This document shows, piece by piece, positions 36,030-43,769 of a stretch of 64,000 bases of DNA (position 1 is the stretch's first letter; the number at the start of each line of letters is the position of its first letter). Source of the DNA: Agromyces sp. H66 (GTDB lineage: Bacteria; Actinomycetota; Actinomycetes; Actinomycetales; Microbacteriaceae). The stretch is taken from positions 25,543 through 89,542 of the forward strand of contig NZ_SJZG01000014.1 of the NCBI RefSeq assembly GCF_004959775.1, read 5' to 3'. Under the pieces are notes generated by a model that ran no database searches, was not told the origin of the DNA, and saw nothing but the letters and a program-made list of their open reading frames with translations. The translations under genes were made by a program, and so were the position numbers.

Positions 36030-37220
36030 TCAGACGGCCTCGAGCACGCTCACGTAGTTCGCGATCGCCACGCCGCCCATGTTGTGCACGACGCCACGGC
36101 GCGCGCCCGGGAGCTGGAGCGCCCCGGCCGAGCCCGTCAGCTGCATGGCGGCGATGACGTGCTGCGACACGCCCGTTGCACCCACCGGATGCCCCTTGGC
36201 CTTCAGCCCGCCCGAGACGTTCACCGGCAGGCGGCCGTCGCGGTACACCCAGCCCTCCTCGACGGCACGCGCGCCGTCGCCGGCGGGGGCGAGGCCGATC
36301 GCCTCGTAGACGAGCAGTTCGGCGATGGTGAAGCAGTCGTGCACCTCGGCGAAGTCGAGGTCGTCGAGGCCGACCCCCGACATCTCGGTCGCGCGCTGCC
36401 ACGCGAGGCGCGTGCCGGCGAAGGCGATCGGGTCGCGACGAGCCGCAGGCGCGTAGTCGTTTGCGGCGCCGAACCCGGCCAGGCGCACGGGCGGCGTGAT
36501 CGCGGCGGAGGAGGGGCTCGTCGTGATGACGAGCGCAGCAGCCCCGTCGGAGATAGGCGAGCAGTCGGTGCGGCGGAGGGGCGCGTCGATCAACGGGTTC
36601 CGCTCCGAGACCGTGCGGCAGAACTCCACGCCGAGGTCCTTGCGCAGTTGCGCGTACGGGTTGTCGACCCCGTTGCGGTGGTTCTTCGCGGCGATCGATC
36701 CGAGCACGTCGCCCACCGGGCCGTGTCGTTCCTCGTAGGTCCGGGCGACCTCGGCGAACAGCCCCGTGAAGCCGGTGCGCGAAGGTCGCCCGGCCCAGTC
36801 GTAGTCGGCGCCGAGCAGGGCCGATCCCACCACGTCGGCTCCGGCATCCGTCATCTTCTCGGCTCCGATCACGAGCACGTTCCGGGCCGTGCCGGCGAGC
36901 AGGGACTTCACGCCCTGCTGGAACGCCGCGGAGCCCGAGGCGCACGCGTTCTCGACGCGGGACGCGGGAACGCCGTGCAGCTCGTCGGAGATCTGCAGCG
37001 CGAGCGACGACGGGAACGCGTGCGCGACCATCCCGGCGTTGTACTGCCCGAAGACGATCTCGTCGATGTCGCGCGGCTCGAGCCCGGCCGCCGCGATCGC
37101 GTCGCGCCCGACCCCGACGACGAGGCTCTCGAGCGTCTCGTCCTCGAGCTTGCCGAACCGACTGTGCCCCCACCCGGTGATGAGGATGTCGCGGCCGAAC
37201 CGCTCCTCGACTCCGCTCAT
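36030..37220 (-). CDS. Thiolase-family protein (SCP2/acetyl-CoA acetyltransferase type)
   Basis: A 396-residue thiolase fold protein. The nucleophilic Cys lies in [15 protein letters not shown], the catalytic His in [11 protein letters not shown] and the conserved GHPVGATG is in [17 protein letters not shown]. The C-terminal CxG cysteine of standard biosynthetic thiolases is replaced by VHNMGGV, as in SCP-x-type enzymes. It should cleave or form beta-ketoacyl-CoA esters. ATG 37220 overlaps the upstream CoA-transferase stop (37217-37220). Last gene of the three-gene operon. Confidence 0.88.
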   Translation of the reverse strand: MSGVEERFGRDILITGWGHSRFGKLEDETLESLVVGVGRDAIAAAGLEPRDIDEIVFGQYNAGMVAHAFPSSLALQISDELHGVPASRVENACASGSAAFQQGVKSLLAGTARNVLVIGAEKMTDAGADVVGSALLGADYDWAGRPSRTGFTGLFAEVARTYEERHGPVGDVLGSIAAKNHRNGVDNPYAQLRKDLGVEFCRTVSERNPLIDAPLRRTDCSPISDGAAALVITTSPSSAAITPPVRLAGFGAANDYAPAARRDPIAFAGTRLAWQRATEMSGVGLDDLDFAEVHDCFTIAELLVYEAIGLAPAGDGARAVEEGWVYRDGRLPVNVSGGLKAKGHPVGATGVSQHVIAAMQLTGSAGALQLPGARRGVVHNMGGVAIANYVSVLEAV

Positions 37221-37870
37221 GCCGCGACCTCCGCCTCGAGCTCGACGCGGAACTCCGCGCCGGTGGTCGCACGCAGGTCGTCGACGGCGACCCCCGGCGC
37301 GAGTCGCCGGAGCGTGAGGCCATCGGGCTCGACGTCGAACACGGCCAGGTCGCTGATGATGCGGTCGACGACGCCCTTGCCGGTCAACGGCAGGCTGCAC
37401 TCGCGCACGATCTTGGGGCTCCCGTCCTTGGCCACGTGCTCCGTGAGCACGATCACCCGCGGCGCGCCGGCGACGAGGTCCATGGCGCCGCCCATGCCCT
37501 TGACCATCTTGCCCGGGATCGTCCAGTTCGCGAGGTCGCCCGCACCCGACACCTCCATCGCGCCGAGGATCGCCTTGGCGACGTGGCCGCCGCGGATCAT
37601 GGCGAACGACGTGGCCGAGTCGAAGATGCTGCTCCCGGGCAGGAGCGTGACCGTCTGCTTGCCGGCGTTGATGAGGTCGGCGTCGACCTCCTCCTCGGTG
37701 GGGTACGGCCCCATGCCGAGGATCCCGTTCTCGCTCTGCAGCACGACCCGCACGCCGTCGGGAAGGTTGTTGGCGACGAGGGTCGGGATGCCGATCCCGA
37801 GGTTCACGTAGTCGCCGTCGTGCAGTTCGGAGGCCGCTATGGCGGCCATCTCGTCACGCGTCCATGGCAT
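37217..37870 (-). CDS. 3-oxoacid CoA-transferase beta subunit
   Basis: A 217-residue beta subunit of a PcaJ/ScoB-type transferase. '[17 protein letters not shown]' opens the fold, and [14 protein letters not shown] contains the catalytic Glu thioester former. The transferase moves CoA from succinyl-CoA to a 3-oxoacid such as 3-oxoadipate or acetoacetate. AGGAGG precedes ATG 37870. It pairs with the alpha subunit encoded upstream. Confidence 0.92.
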   Translation of the reverse strand: MPWTRDEMAAIAASELHDGDYVNLGIGIPTLVANNLPDGVRVVLQSENGILGMGPYPTEEEVDADLINAGKQTVTLLPGSSIFDSATSFAMIRGGHVAKAILGAMEVSGAGDLANWTIPGKMVKGMGGAMDLVAGAPRVIVLTEHVAKDGSPKIVRECSLPLTGKGVVDRIISDLAVFDVEPDGLTLRRLAPGVAVDDLRATTGAEFRVELEAEVAA

Positions 37871-37933
37871 CGGGGCCTCCTGGGGTCGTGTTCGTCGTCG
37901 TCGGTCGTCGGGGGGTCGTGGTGGGTCGCCGGG

Positions 37934-38638
37934 TCACGCGGCGGCGAGCCGCACGGTGCGCTGCTCGATGTCCTTCACGCGTTCGCGCGCCTGCACGAGC
38001 CGTTGCACGAATACACCGGGCGTCACGATGTGGTCAGGGTGGAGCCGGCCGGCGTCGACGATATGCTCCGCCTCGGCGATCGTGAGCCGCCCGGCCGTTG
38101 CGACGAGCGGATTGAAGTTGCGCGCGGTGTACCGGTACACGAGGTTGCCGTCGGTGTCGGCCGTGTGCGCGTGCACGAGCGCGACATCGGCCCGGATGCC
38201 GCGTTCGAGCACGTACGTGTCGCCGTCGAACTCGGCGTGCGGCTTGCCCTCGGCGACCTGGGTGCCGACTCCGGTCTTCGTGTAGAAGGCCGGGATGCCG
38301 GCGCCGCCCGCGCGGAGACGCTCGGCGAGGGTGCCCTGCGGCGTGAACTCCACCTCGAGGCGGCCGGCGAGGAACTGCTCGGCGAACAGCTTGTTCTCGC
38401 CGACGTAGGAGGCGACGACCCTGCTGACCTGGCCCGTCTCGAGCAGCAGCCCGAGCCCCTTGCCGTCGACGCCCATGTTGTTCGAGACGATCGTGAGGTC
38501 GGTCGCACCAGTCTCGCGCACGGCCTCGATGAGATCCGACGGGATGCCGCAGAGACCGAAGCCGCCCACGGCGATGGTCATCCCGTCGGCGACCACCTCA
38601 TGCAGTGCGGCCGTCGCGGACTCATACCTGCTCGTCAT
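37934..38638 (-). CDS. 3-oxoacid CoA-transferase alpha subunit
   Basis: A 234-residue PcaI/ScoA-type alpha subunit. 'GMTIAVGGFGLCGIPSDLI' is the CoA-binding hallmark, then SNNMGVDGKGLGLLL, VVASYVGENKLF and 'VYRYTARNFNPLVATA'. It forms a heterotetramer with the beta subunit. AGGAG precedes ATG 38638. First gene of the operon, divergent from the IclR gene, in the style of pca or acetoacetate catabolism; the substrate is not settled. Confidence 0.92.
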   Translation of the reverse strand: MTSRYESATAALHEVVADGMTIAVGGFGLCGIPSDLIEAVRETGATDLTIVSNNMGVDGKGLGLLLETGQVSRVVASYVGENKLFAEQFLAGRLEVEFTPQGTLAERLRAGGAGIPAFYTKTGVGTQVAEGKPHAEFDGDTYVLERGIRADVALVHAHTADTDGNLVYRYTARNFNPLVATAGRLTIAEAEHIVDAGRLHPDHIVTPGVFVQRLVQARERVKDIEQRTVRLAAA

Positions 38639-38754
38639 CGGATCTCCTCGTCGAGTCGTTCGTGGCGTCCACCTTGTGGACGGCTAGCCGTCAGTCAGAA
38701 CCGTATGCATCGGCTCTTCGGGGATCAACCCGATGGCGCATATCGGTCACACTC

Positions 38755-38783
38755 TGGACACACGTCGAGCAGGTGTCCATAAT
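38755..38783 (+). promoter_or_regulatory. Predicted IclR promoter with overlapping TGGACAC/GTGTCCA operator
   Basis: TGGACA (38755-38760) and CATAAT (38778-38783) are separated by exactly 17 bases, a good promoter for the IclR gene at 38807. Arms TGGACAC (38755-38761) and GTGTCCA (38773-38779) form an inverted repeat centred between them. The two boxes thus lie inside an operator, implying autorepression; the same site could govern the divergent CoA-transferase operon. Confidence 0.6.
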
Positions 38784-38806
38784 GTGAGACGATCCGAGGA
38801 GAACCC

Positions 38807-39589
38807 ATGACCACAGCGCCCGCCGTCCCCGGCACCCAGGTCGTCGGTCGGGTGGCGCAACTGCTGCGCGTCGTGGCGCGGAATCCCGACGGGTGCCCGC
38901 TCGCCCAGCTCGTCGCCGAGTCGGGCCTCACCCGCCCCACGACGTACCGTCTGCTGGCCGCGCTCGCCCGCGAAGGACTGCTCGACCAAGACCGGGAAAC
39001 GGGCGCGTGGCGGCTCGGCCCCGAGGCGATCATCTGGGGCACCGTCGCCGCCGCGCGCTTCCCGTTCGAGGAGGTCGTGCGCCCGTCGCTCCGGCGCCTG
39101 TCGGAGGCGACCGGTGAGAGCGCGTTCTTCTCCATCCGGCGCGGCGACGAGACGGTCTGCCTGATGCGCGAAGAGGGGAGCTTTCCCGTGCGCTCGTTCG
39201 TGCTCGCCGAAGGCGTGCGCTTCCCGCTCGGCGTGGCCTCCGCGGGCATGGCGATCCTCGCCTTCCTGCCCGAAGCCGAGCAGGAGCGGATCGTGGTCGA
39301 CGACGCTGAGCGCGTGCGACGCTACGGGGAGGCGCACGCCGCGACATCCGTGCGCGAGGCTCTCGCCCGCACCCGTCGCGATGGCTACTCGGTGAACCCC
39401 GGCCTCATCCTCGAGGGCAGCTGGGGCATGGGCGCCGCCGTGTTCGACCGAGCGGGCGCGCCGTCGGCCGCCCTTTCGCTCACCGGCATCGAGCCGAGGT
39501 TCCGCGCCGAACGCCGCGCGGGGATGGGACGCGCACTCCTGGACGAAGCGCATACCCTGCACACCCGCCTCGCGCAGCGGAACTGGTGA
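38807..39589 (+). CDS. IclR-family regulator, divergent from the CoA-transferase operon
   Basis: A 260-residue regulator similar in organisation to PcaR/PobR-type proteins. The winged helix is CPLAQLVAESGLTRPTTYRLLAALAREGLL. The effector domain has SAFFSIRRGDETVCLMREEG, EGVRFPLGVASAGMAILAFLP and GSWGMGAAVFDRAG. It faces the CoA-transferase/thiolase operon and probably responds to its substrate. GAGGAG precedes the ATG. Confidence 0.9.
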   Translation: MTTAPAVPGTQVVGRVAQLLRVVARNPDGCPLAQLVAESGLTRPTTYRLLAALAREGLLDQDRETGAWRLGPEAIIWGTVAAARFPFEEVVRPSLRRLSEATGESAFFSIRRGDETVCLMREEGSFPVRSFVLAEGVRFPLGVASAGMAILAFLPEAEQERIVVDDAERVRRYGEAHAATSVREALARTRRDGYSVNPGLILEGSWGMGAAVFDRAGAPSAALSLTGIEPRFRAERRAGMGRALLDEAHTLHTRLAQRNW

Positions 39590-39751
39590 GGCGAACCGGC
39601 GCCCGCGCGCCGGGTAGTCGTCGAGCGACAACCTGCCCGCGACATCCGCGTGCCGACCGGCGAGGAGGACCGCGGCGCCGGCCGAATATGTGTTGAGTAC
39701 CGGCCGAAACGGCCTGATCACATCAAGTCCCGGCTCCACCCAAAGCCCACA

Positions 39752-39775
39752 AAACCCCCGGCTGACCGGGGGTTT
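39752..39775 (-). terminator. Displaced terminator of the tRNA-Met gene
   Basis: Perfect stem AAACCCCCGG (39752-39761)/CCGGGGGTTT (39766-39775) with loop CTGA. Read on the minus strand the stem is followed by TTTTGTG, a normal Rho-independent form. It sits three bases beyond the duplicated tRNA 3' end at 39779, where the native terminator would be before the element inserted. It is now about 14 kb away from the intact tRNA-Met gene. Confidence 0.7.
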
Positions 39776-39778
39776 CAC

Positions 39779-39832
39779 TGTAGCGAGGGCGGGACTCGAA
39801 CCCGCGACACCACGATTATGAGCCGTGTGCTC
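39779..39832. repeat. attL: 54-bp duplicate of the tRNA-Met 3' part
   Basis: These 54 bases equal 53951-54004 exactly. They contain the acceptor 3' strand, T-arm, variable region, anticodon arm and part of the D stem of tRNA-Met(CAT) on the minus strand. After 39832 the sequence diverges from the tRNA, so no intact tRNA exists here. It is the left attachment site produced by site-specific integration. Confidence 0.9.
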
Positions 39833-39936
39833 GTATCGATGCGAGGGATCGACGCTCGTCTCGTCTGGGAGCCGCGTAATCTCGGCCATCCTGATTCATG
39901 CAACCCTCACCTCGATCACGGTGCGAGCGGATCAAG

Positions 39937-39955
39937 TGTGGTCAAAATGTGGCCA
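39937..39955 (+). repeat. Left arm-type repeat: TGTGGTCA-AAA-TGTGGCCA
   Basis: Two copies of an 8-mer, TGTGGTCA and TGTGGCCA, are spaced by AAA (11-bp period, about one helical turn). The same arrangement with identical spacing, TGTGGTCA-AAA-TGTGGTCA, lies at 53868-53886 inside the right end. Their symmetric placement near both att sites suggests arm-type integrase binding sites. Confidence 0.6.
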
Positions 39956-40150
39956 GCTAGGGCCTCGAGCCAGACTGGAGCTGGAAGCCCGTGCGACGCA
40001 GGCGCGATCGGGGTTCTCGCCATGGATCCATCCCTGCGCCGGTCGTGTAATCCCTGCTCGGGAAGCTCAAGAGCGCCGATACCTCGACGCCGCACAGTCC
40101 GCGATCAACCGTCGGGGGTACCGCCCCGGGTCCGCGTAGCGACCACGCAG

Positions 40151-40175
40151 AAGCCCCCGGATGAACCGGGGGCTT
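40151..40175. terminator. Hairpin terminator left of the hypothetical gene
   Basis: Stem AAGCCCCCGG (40151-40160)/CCGGGGGCTT (40166-40175), loop ATGAA, short T-tract on the top strand. Placed 33 bases beyond the stop of the minus-strand hypothetical gene at 40208 and oriented to end transcription from it or from the left. Confidence 0.6.
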
Positions 40176-40207
40176 TGTCGTGGCAACGATTCGTCTCGCA
40201 ATATCGA

Positions 40208-40783
40208 TCACTGCCGATGGGGCCTGCGCCACCGAGCGGGCAGTTTCCACCCATCAATCCAATGCCGCAACGGCCGTGGGAAAGCGCGTCGGGTGCCCTG
40301 CCATAATTGCGAAGGTCGCCGGAGTGGATAGACATCTTGTCGATGCCGCCGCTCCCATGCGTAACCGCGTGCGTCGACGAACCTGATCCAAACGTAGTCG
40401 TCATCGGTGGGATGCACCTGGTGCACAAGAGGGATCGACGTCCAAGTCCATTCGGACATTGGCTTCAGGATGTCGATTGAGTCACCATCGAACGCTCCGT
40501 ATCGGAACACCGCGATTTCCACGTTGTGTATGGGACGAGTGCTGTCGTTCCTCACTAGGATTCGCGCGCATAGCCCAGGGCGCTCCTTCGAAGGTTCCAG
40601 CATCTCGAGCGCGAACCAGACCGCGGCCGCTTGCGCCGCGGTACGGGAGCGTGCGGCTACGGCGAGTTGAGTTGCGCCGTAGAAGACACCGCCAGCTGCT
40701 ACCGCCGCCGTCACCCATGTTGGGACGTCGCCCCAGTCGATCGAGGACACATTCCCGATCTTGACAGTGGCGGCGCTGAACAT
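40208..40783 (-). CDS. Hypothetical protein with one N-terminal membrane segment
   Basis: A 191-residue protein without recognised family. The N-terminus has a probable transmembrane helix (VTAAVAAGGVFYGATQLAVA, about residues 22-41). It is followed by a soluble region with conserved-looking strands (VEIAVFRYGAF, DYVWIRFVDARGYAWERR) and a strongly basic C-terminus (KLPARWRRPHRQ). ATG 40783 is chosen because the frame upstream is IS-derived sequence; GAGGT lies upstream. It may be a membrane-anchored accessory protein of the element. Confidence 0.6.
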   Translation of the reverse strand: MFSAATVKIGNVSSIDWGDVPTWVTAAVAAGGVFYGATQLAVAARSRTAAQAAAVWFALEMLEPSKERPGLCARILVRNDSTRPIHNVEIAVFRYGAFDGDSIDILKPMSEWTWTSIPLVHQVHPTDDDYVWIRFVDARGYAWERRHRQDVYPLRRPSQLWQGTRRAFPRPLRHWIDGWKLPARWRRPHRQ

Positions 40784-41000
40784 CACTACCTCGTGACCGC
40801 GAGGCGAGGAAGTGGGCCGGTTTAGTCCGAGAAGAAGCCTCGCTGATTGAGCGGATCTCATGCTGACGGCGCTCACTGAAGTTCCCCACTTTCGCTCGTT
40901 GAAGGTCCCCACCCTGGGTCGCTCCGTCGCATGAGGCGGGCCTCCCTTGATGCTGGTGGTCTCTGACCACACACCAGCTTCCGAGGGAGGCCCGTTCCTC

Positions 41001-42326
41001 ATGCTTTCAGAGAGGAGCAGCGTGGATATCCACGCTCTGAAACGGCAGGGGATGACGATCAGCGAGATCGCCCGCCGCACTGGCCATGACCGCAAGACGA
41101 TCCGCGCGTACCTGAACGGTGACCGCGTCCCGGGGGTGCGCAGGCGCGCGGTCCCGGACGGGTTCGACGAGTTCGTCGACTACGTGGCCGCCCGGCTGGG
41201 TGATGACCCGCACCTGTGGGCTGTGACGTTGTTCGACGAGCTTGTGCCGTTGGGCTACACCGGGTCGTACCCGTCGTTGACGCGGCAGCTTCGGGACCGC
41301 GGGCTGCGGCCGGTGTGCGCCGCGTGCGCGCACGTCACGGAACGCCCCAACGCGGTCATCGAGCATCCGCCTGGGGAAGAGACCCAGTTCGATTGGCTCG
41401 AGCTGCCCGACCCGCCCGCGGGGTGGGGATTCCCGACGAAGAAGGCGTTCCTGTTGGTCGGGTCGCTTGCGCACTCCGGGGTGTGGCGGGCGGTGATCTC
41501 TCCATCGATGGACCTGCCGCACCTGCTGGCCGCGATGACGGCCCTGCTCGCTCTGCTCGGCGGCGTCACGAAGGTGTGGCGGTTCGATCGGATGACCACG
41601 GTCCTGAAGGCCGGGACGGACGACCTGACGCCGATGTTCGCCGCGTTCGCGAAGCACCATGCCGTGCAGGTGGTCGCCTGCCGGCCAAGGTCCGGGAACC
41701 GGAAGGGTGTGGTCGAGAAGAACAACCACACCGCCGCCGGACGGTGGTGGCGCAACCTTCCTGACGAACTCACCCTCGAGCAGGCCCAAGCGAGCGTCGA
41801 AACGTTCGCCGGGCGGCAGGACCAGCGGCGCCGCGCGAGCGAAACCGGGTCGACGACCGCGGCGGCCATGTTCGCCAACGAGCGGCTGCGCCCGCTGCCG
41901 CCGACGGTATTCCCGGTGATCGTGACCGAGGAACGCACCGCAACCCGGCAGGCGCTGATCGACTGGCACGGCAACCGGTACAGCGTCCCACCCGAACTCG
42001 CCGCCGCCAAGGTCACCGTCCGGCAGCGGCTCGGCGCCGACGTGATCGACATCGCCACCGCATCCGGGACGATCGTCGCCCGGCACCAGGTCGCCCAACC
42101 CGGGCTGGGCGTCACGGTCCGTGACACCGGCCACGTCACCGCGCTCGAACAGATCGCGATGGCGTCGGCGCCGCCTGGACGCCCGCACCGGCGCAAGGAA
42201 CGCATCCCACCAGGGCCCGCCGCACTGCGTGCCGCGGCGATCCTCACCGGCACGCAGCAGCCCGCGACCGTGATCAGCCTGGCCGCGTACGAGCAGGCCG
42301 CGAAGAACAGGAACACCCTCCGATGA
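41001..42326 (+). CDS. istA: IS21-family transposase IstA
   Basis: A 441-residue transposase. The N-terminal HTH is IHALKRQGMTISEIARRTGHDRKTIRAYL. The DDE catalytic triad is visible as QFDWLEL, RFDRMTT and VVEKNN (Asp, Asp, Glu). ATG 41001 has GGGAGG ten bases upstream; the in-frame ATG 40947 is less likely. Its TGA overlaps the istB ATG (42323-42326). Confidence 0.93.
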   Translation: MLSERSSVDIHALKRQGMTISEIARRTGHDRKTIRAYLNGDRVPGVRRRAVPDGFDEFVDYVAARLGDDPHLWAVTLFDELVPLGYTGSYPSLTRQLRDRGLRPVCAACAHVTERPNAVIEHPPGEETQFDWLELPDPPAGWGFPTKKAFLLVGSLAHSGVWRAVISPSMDLPHLLAAMTALLALLGGVTKVWRFDRMTTVLKAGTDDLTPMFAAFAKHHAVQVVACRPRSGNRKGVVEKNNHTAAGRWWRNLPDELTLEQAQASVETFAGRQDQRRRASETGSTTAAAMFANERLRPLPPTVFPVIVTEERTATRQALIDWHGNRYSVPPELAAAKVTVRQRLGADVIDIATASGTIVARHQVAQPGLGVTVRDTGHVTALEQIAMASAPPGRPHRRKERIPPGPAALRAAAILTGTQQPATVISLAAYEQAAKNRNTLR

Positions 42327-43129
42327 CCACCACCACGAAGACCGCAGCGACCATCTACCAGCAGCTGCGGAACCACCTCGTCGACCTCAAACTCGCCGAC
42401 GCCGCCGACGCCCTCCCGAACGTGCTCGACCAGGCGGCCGCGGAAGGCTGGTCACTGACCCAAGCCCTCGAGCAGCTGCTGCGGATCGAGGTCACCGCGA
42501 CCGACGCCAGACGCCTGGCCGGCCGGTTCCGGTTCGCGAACCTGCCCACCGGCGCCACCCTGAACGACTTCGACCTGGACGCCGCGTCCGGCATCGACAC
42601 GGCGCTGCTGGCCGAGCTGGCTACCTGCCGCTACATCGACACCGCGACCAACGTGCTCCTGATCGGCCCGCCCGGCGTCGGGAAGACGCACATCGCGACC
42701 GGACTCGGCCACGCCGCCGTCACCGCCGGCTACCGGGTCTACTTCACGTCCGCCGCAGACCTCGCAGCACGCTGCCACCGCGCCGCGATCGAAGGCAAAT
42801 GGGCGACCATGATGCGCTTCTTCGCCGGACCCACGCTGCTGATCATCGACGAACTCGGCTACCTGCCACTGCCCGGCGAAGCCGCCTCAGCACTCTTCCA
42901 AGTCATCAACCAGCGCTACCTCAAGACCTCGATCGTGCTCACCACGAACCGGCCCGTCGGAGCCTGGGGCGAGATCCTCGGCGACACCACCGTCGCCGCA
43001 GCCATGCTCGACCGGCTCCTGCACCGCTCCGTCGTCATCACCCTCGACGGCGCCTCCTACCGACTCCGAAACCACCACGCCGCAGCCGACGAACTCCGCC
43101 GCGCAACCACCGGCACGAACCTGCGCTAA
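42323..43129 (+). CDS. istB: IS21-family transposition helper ATPase IstB
   Basis: A 268-residue AAA+ helper. Walker A is GPPGVGKT near residue 113; Walker B is LLIIDELGYLPL; 'VLTTNRPVGAWGEIL' is sensor I. It loads the IstA transposase on target DNA. Starts with an ATGA overlap behind istA and ends 63 bases before the right end of the IS. Confidence 0.94.
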   Translation: MTTTTKTAATIYQQLRNHLVDLKLADAADALPNVLDQAAAEGWSLTQALEQLLRIEVTATDARRLAGRFRFANLPTGATLNDFDLDAASGIDTALLAELATCRYIDTATNVLLIGPPGVGKTHIATGLGHAAVTAGYRVYFTSAADLAARCHRAAIEGKWATMMRFFAGPTLLIIDELGYLPLPGEAASALFQVINQRYLKTSIVLTTNRPVGAWGEILGDTTVAAAMLDRLLHRSVVITLDGASYRLRNHHAAADELRRATTGTNLR

Positions 43130-43281
43130 CCTGACCCCGCGACCTGAGGACATTCGACGAGCACAACTGAGGAAAACCACTGAGCGCCGTCAATGCCGAA
43201 TGTCGGTGGCCGAGCCTACACTGTGCACGTGCTCCGGGGGGCCCGATGGCGGCACGTTCGAACGAGTAGATGGGAGCCCTC

Positions 43282-43527
43282 ATGGGCAACAGCAACAACC
43301 GGCACGTCGTGCCGAACTCAAATGGCGGATGGGACGTTAGGGCCCCGGGTGCCGGGCGCGCATCGGCACATCTGCCGACGCAGGCGGACGCGACTGATCG
43401 CGCACGACAGATCGTCTCCAACCTGGGCGGTGGCGAAGTTCGGATTCACGGGCGCAATGGACAGATCCGCGACTCAGACACCGTGGGCCGAGGGAACGAC
43501 CCTCACCCCCCGAAGGACAAGAAGTAG
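43282..43527 (+). CDS. DUF2188 domain protein
   Basis: An 81-residue protein of the DUF2188 type: HVVPNSNGGWDVRAPGA near the start, then TDRARQIVSNLGGGEVRIHGRNGQI with the family's central 'xEhxIHxRxGxI' feature. Relatives are found in plasmids and islands and may act as small DNA- or RNA-associated regulators, but no function is proved. ATG 43282 has GGAG upstream. A terminator hairpin follows at 43592. Confidence 0.8.
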   Translation: MGNSNNRHVVPNSNGGWDVRAPGAGRASAHLPTQADATDRARQIVSNLGGGEVRIHGRNGQIRDSDTVGRGNDPHPPKDKK

Positions 43528-43591
43528 GCGGCTATCAGACAGGGTAATCCGTCCAGCAAAGACGGCGGCCAGCCGCAGGCCCTGACAGCCT

Positions 43592-43623
43592 AAGAGGTCC
43601 CCGGCGGATGTCGGGGACCTCTT
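43592..43623 (+). terminator. Strong hairpin terminator after DUF2188 gene
   Basis: A perfect 12-bp stem AAGAGGTCCCCG (43592-43603) and CGGGGACCTCTT (43612-43623) around an 8-base loop. It ends with TTC ATG, without a long T-run. It closes the small DUF2188 transcript. Confidence 0.75.
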
Positions 43624-43769
43624 CATGTGCGCCGCCCTCGGGGCTCACTGGATGATCCCTGAGTGTGCCGACTTCGCTCGTTGCGACCCGATGTGCCTGG
43701 TAGGGGCCGGGCCAGCCAGTGACTACACGATGGAGTGCAGAGTCCGCCTTGGGGGTGCCGCGCGCGAGA

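Larger units (their letters stand above)
39833..40207. other. Gene-free left arm of the element
   Basis: This stretch of 375 bases has no credible gene. It contains the paired TGTGGTCA-type sites (39937-39955) and a hairpin terminator (40151-40175). The rest is probably arm DNA needed for integrase and accessory-factor binding, or remnants of an older insertion. Confidence 0.5.
40864..43192. mobile_element. IS21-family insertion sequence, complete
   Basis: The IS is 2,329 bp long. Left end TGACGGCGCTCA begins at 40864 and the reverse complement TGAGCGCCGTCA ends at 43192; similarity between the ends continues imperfectly for about 50 bases, with internal sub-repeats as in IS21 ends. A 4-bp target duplication ATGC is present at 40860-40863 and 43193-43196. 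istA and istB are intact, so the copy may be active. It lies between the hypothetical gene and the DUF2188 gene and may have separated promoters. Confidence 0.92.

Noticed and set aside
36030..38638. Naming the operon pcaIJF
   Set aside because: CoA-transferase subunits fit, but the thiolase is of the SCP type without the second Cys of PcaF, and no ring-cleavage genes are near; the substrate remains open.
39779..39832. A second functional tRNA-Met gene
   Set aside because: Only the 3' part is present. After position 39832 the D-arm and 5' acceptor sequences are missing, so it is the att duplicate.
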